DNA from: Rhizobiales bacterium Ga0077548
GTDB taxonomy: Bacteria; Pseudomonadota; Alphaproteobacteria; Rhizobiales; Xanthobacteraceae
Assembly: GCA_001464215.1 (NCBI GenBank)
Contig: LNEZ01000061.1
Location: 1-36,494, forward strand
Direction of reading: 5' to 3'
DNA: 36,494 bases
Shown: positions 35,326-36,494 of the stretch, in pieces
Layout of the letters: each line of letters opens with the position of its first letter
How positions within the stretch are numbered: the stretch's first letter is position 1
The notes under the pieces: model-generated
The model's input: only the letters and a program-made list of their open reading frames with translations
Told to the model about the DNA's origin: nothing
Database searches by the model: none
Program-made: the position numbers and the translations under genes

Positions 35326-35389
35326 CTCCCGTTACCTGTCTGTTTTATTACCCTGTATTTGTACAGGCGTATAACTTCTAGGTAACGGG
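35326..35389 (-). promoter_or_regulatory. Structured 5' leader covering terC ribosome site
   Basis: On the minus strand CCCGTTACC (35389-35381) pairs perfectly with GGTAACGGG (35336-35328), enclosing 44 bases that include a second perfect hairpin CCTGTA-CAAA-TACAGG (35367-35352). The downstream arm contains the GGG of the GGGAG ribosome site of terC, 8-12 bases before its GTG. Folding would mask translation initiation. Manganese or pH control, known for leaders of other TerC genes (yybP-ykoY, alx), is a hypothesis; I do not see the yybP-ykoY consensus. Confidence 0.45.
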
Positions 35390-35392
35390 CAT

Positions 35393-35431
35393 AAAGAAAA
35401 CGCCCGGCTCTGCCAAGCAAAACCGGACGTT
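35393..35431 (-). terminator. Rho-independent terminator after ndk
   Basis: Minus strand AACGTCCGG and CCGGGCGTT form a 9-pair stem (one G-U), with further pairing inside the loop (TGC/GCA), followed by TTTTCTTT. It lies 55 bases after the ndk stop and separates ndk from the terC leader. Confidence 0.85.
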
Positions 35432-35456
35432 TGCAGCGCAATAAGCGACAAATCTG

Positions 35457-35480
35457 GCCCGGAACTGCTCCGGACCGGGC
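35457..35480 (-). terminator. Hairpin just after ndk
   Basis: GCCCGG/CCGGGC (6 pairs, 12-base loop) begins 5 bases after the ndk stop. No T-run follows, so it is more likely a 3'-end stabiliser than a second terminator. Confidence 0.4.
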
Positions 35481-35485
35481 AGCAA

Positions 35486-35908
35486 TCAATCGACGATTTC
35501 TTCCGGCTTAAAGAAGAATTCTATCTCGATCTTCGCGTTTTCGGCGCTGTCGGAGCCGTGCACCGAATTTGCCTCGATCGACTCGGCAAATTCCTTGCGG
35601 ATGGTTCCCGCATTCGCCTTGGCCGGGTCGGTCGCGCCCATGACTTCGCGATACTTCAAAACGGCGTTGTCGCCCTGCAGCACCTGCACGATGACCGGAC
35701 CCGAGGTCATGAAGGAAACCAGGCTCTTGAAGAACGGGCGTTCCTTGTGAACGCCGTAGAAGCCCTCGGCCTGTGTCTGGCTCATCCTGATGCGCTTCTG
35801 GCCGATGATCCGAAGGCCCGCGGCCTCGATCTTCTGGTTGATCGCGCCCGTCAGATTGCGCTTGGTCGCGTCGGGTTTAATGATCGAAAAAGTGCGCTCG
35901 GACGCCAT
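35486..35908 (-). CDS. ndk: Nucleoside diphosphate kinase
   Basis: A 140-residue enzyme moving the gamma phosphate between nucleoside di- and triphosphates through a phospho-histidine. The catalytic His117 is in [12 protein letters not shown], and the start [19 protein letters not shown] is typical. ATG 35908 has AGGAAG 5 bases upstream; the open frame up to 36034 is not coding. Length is normal. The C-terminal [10 protein letters not shown] matches alphaproteobacterial members. Confidence 0.97.
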   Translation of the reverse strand: MASERTFSIIKPDATKRNLTGAINQKIEAAGLRIIGQKRIRMSQTQAEGFYGVHKERPFFKSLVSFMTSGPVIVQVLQGDNAVLKYREVMGATDPAKANAGTIRKEFAESIEANSVHGSDSAENAKIEIEFFFKPEEIVD

Positions 35909-36049
35909 GATTACTTCCTGCTTGTTCGGGGATTTCGAGTTGGCGGGTCTATAGCGGCGCGGGGCGCGGCCTTCAAGGCGGGCTTTTCTTCGCCATAAGT
36001 CGCTGGCATCAAGTGCTTTCCAGTAACCGGCCATGACGCCCCGCTATCC

Positions 36050-36494
36050 ATGAACGCCAGAGCCCTTCCGCCGCTTCAGATGAAGCGGCGTTTGTTTGTA
36101 GCCGCGCTTCTCGCGGCGCTCGTAAATTTCTATGCGTTCTATCCGGGGCTCTATCATCACGACGCCTGGTCGTATGTGAACGCGATCCGCATCGGCAAAT
36201 GGGACAACTGGCAGCCGCCGCTGCTCGGAATCTTATGGATTCCGCTGCAATGGTTCTGGACCGGCCCGCAGCCGATGTTCGCGATCTTTCTCGCGGGCTA
36301 CTGGAGCGCGTTCGTCCTGATCGCGCTCGGAATGCGCGACGAGGAAAGCCGCACGCTGCCCTACTTGGTGTTCGGCGCCGCGTTCTTCCCGATGGCGCTC
36401 AACTACAATGCGCAGCTCGTCAAAGACATCGCGATGGCGATCTCGATGCTGTGTGCGGCCGGCATCGCGGCACTTCTGTTGCGCGGCTATTTCA
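36050..36494 (+). CDS. GT-C-like polytopic membrane protein (partial)
   Basis: An open frame from ATG 36050 runs past the window end (148 residues visible). The first membrane segment is about residues 14-33. It is followed by YPGLYHHDAWSYVNAIRIGK and WDNWQPPLLGILW, the pattern of GT-C type membrane glycosyltransferases in which a periplasmic acidic residue before the first large loop is catalytic and a D(W)xPP segment follows. Further hydrophobic segments follow. Likely it transfers a sugar from a polyprenyl-phosphate donor, but only the first third is visible, so this is tentative. It is divergent from ndk. Confidence 0.65.
   Translation, partial: MNARALPPLQMKRRLFVAALLAALVNFYAFYPGLYHHDAWSYVNAIRIGKWDNWQPPLLGILWIPLQWFWTGPQPMFAIFLAGYWSAFVLIALGMRDEESRTLPYLVFGAAFFPMALNYNAQLVKDIAMAISMLCAAGIAALLLRGYF

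Noticed and set aside
35320..35392. yybP-ykoY manganese riboswitch upstream of terC
   Set aside because: The conserved purine-rich loops of that class are not visible; only a simple long-range hairpin is seen, so it is listed as a leader of unknown class.

Overview
The window looks like chromosome of a Hyphomicrobiales (Rhizobiales) alphaproteobacterium, probably near Bradyrhizobiaceae/Xanthobacteraceae. This is inferred from the GC-rich coding style, the core-gene order (purM-purN opposite pgsA / AI-2E permease / hdaA, followed by ppk1-ppx and rnd), the long IF-1 next to a DEAD-box helicase, and a palindromic intergenic repeat of the Bradyrhizobium type. Coding density is high. No tRNA, rRNA, CRISPR array, prophage or insertion sequence was recognised, and no gene-free stretch exceeds 300 bases (the longest is about 250, at 23493-23741).

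Layout. 1-2152: a Tat-exported aldo/keto reductase and its divergent LysR regulator. 2193-5110: small conserved-looking unknowns and a PNPOx-type stress protein. 5221-9751: exported and membrane proteins, including tandem DUF3859-like paralogues, an anchored nuclease, an amidase, an AT-rich 70-residue membrane protein and a 27-residue membrane peptide. 9839-13295: a DUF6498-like membrane protein, a ceramidase-like (CREST) membrane hydrolase and a CSS-type EAL phosphodiesterase with a consensus CtrA site upstream. 13345-17743: surface-glycan genes (GT2, two GT4, a UDP-sugar dehydrogenase). 17771-23492: aspS with an in-frame insert, an Lrp/AsnC regulator divergent from hpd, a palindromic repeat, and infA with a DEAD-box helicase. 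23742-25333: a thiamine-diphosphate enzyme broken into two reading frames. 25381-32651: rnd, then ppx and ppk1 under a Pho-box-like element, then hdaA, an AI-2E family permease and pgsA. 32804-36494: purM-purN, terC with a structured leader, ndk, and the start of a GT-C-like membrane protein.

How the genes connect. ppk1 and ppx make and degrade polyphosphate, and the Pho-box-like repeats upstream of ppk1 suggest phosphate control. hdaA (DnaA-ATP inactivation), pgsA (phosphatidylglycerol synthesis), aspS, infA, purM/N and ndk are housekeeping. The CtrA-like site links the EAL phosphodiesterase to the cell-cycle/motility regulator. The glycosyltransferases and sugar dehydrogenase probably serve lipopolysaccharide or capsule assembly.

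I did not find a clearly new multi-gene system. The strongest oddities are the roughly 50-residue low-GC insert in AspRS, the split thiamine-diphosphate enzyme, and several cis-elements visible directly in the bases (Pho box, CtrA box, terC leader hairpin, mutually exclusive helicase-leader hairpins, paired LysR-type palindromes).
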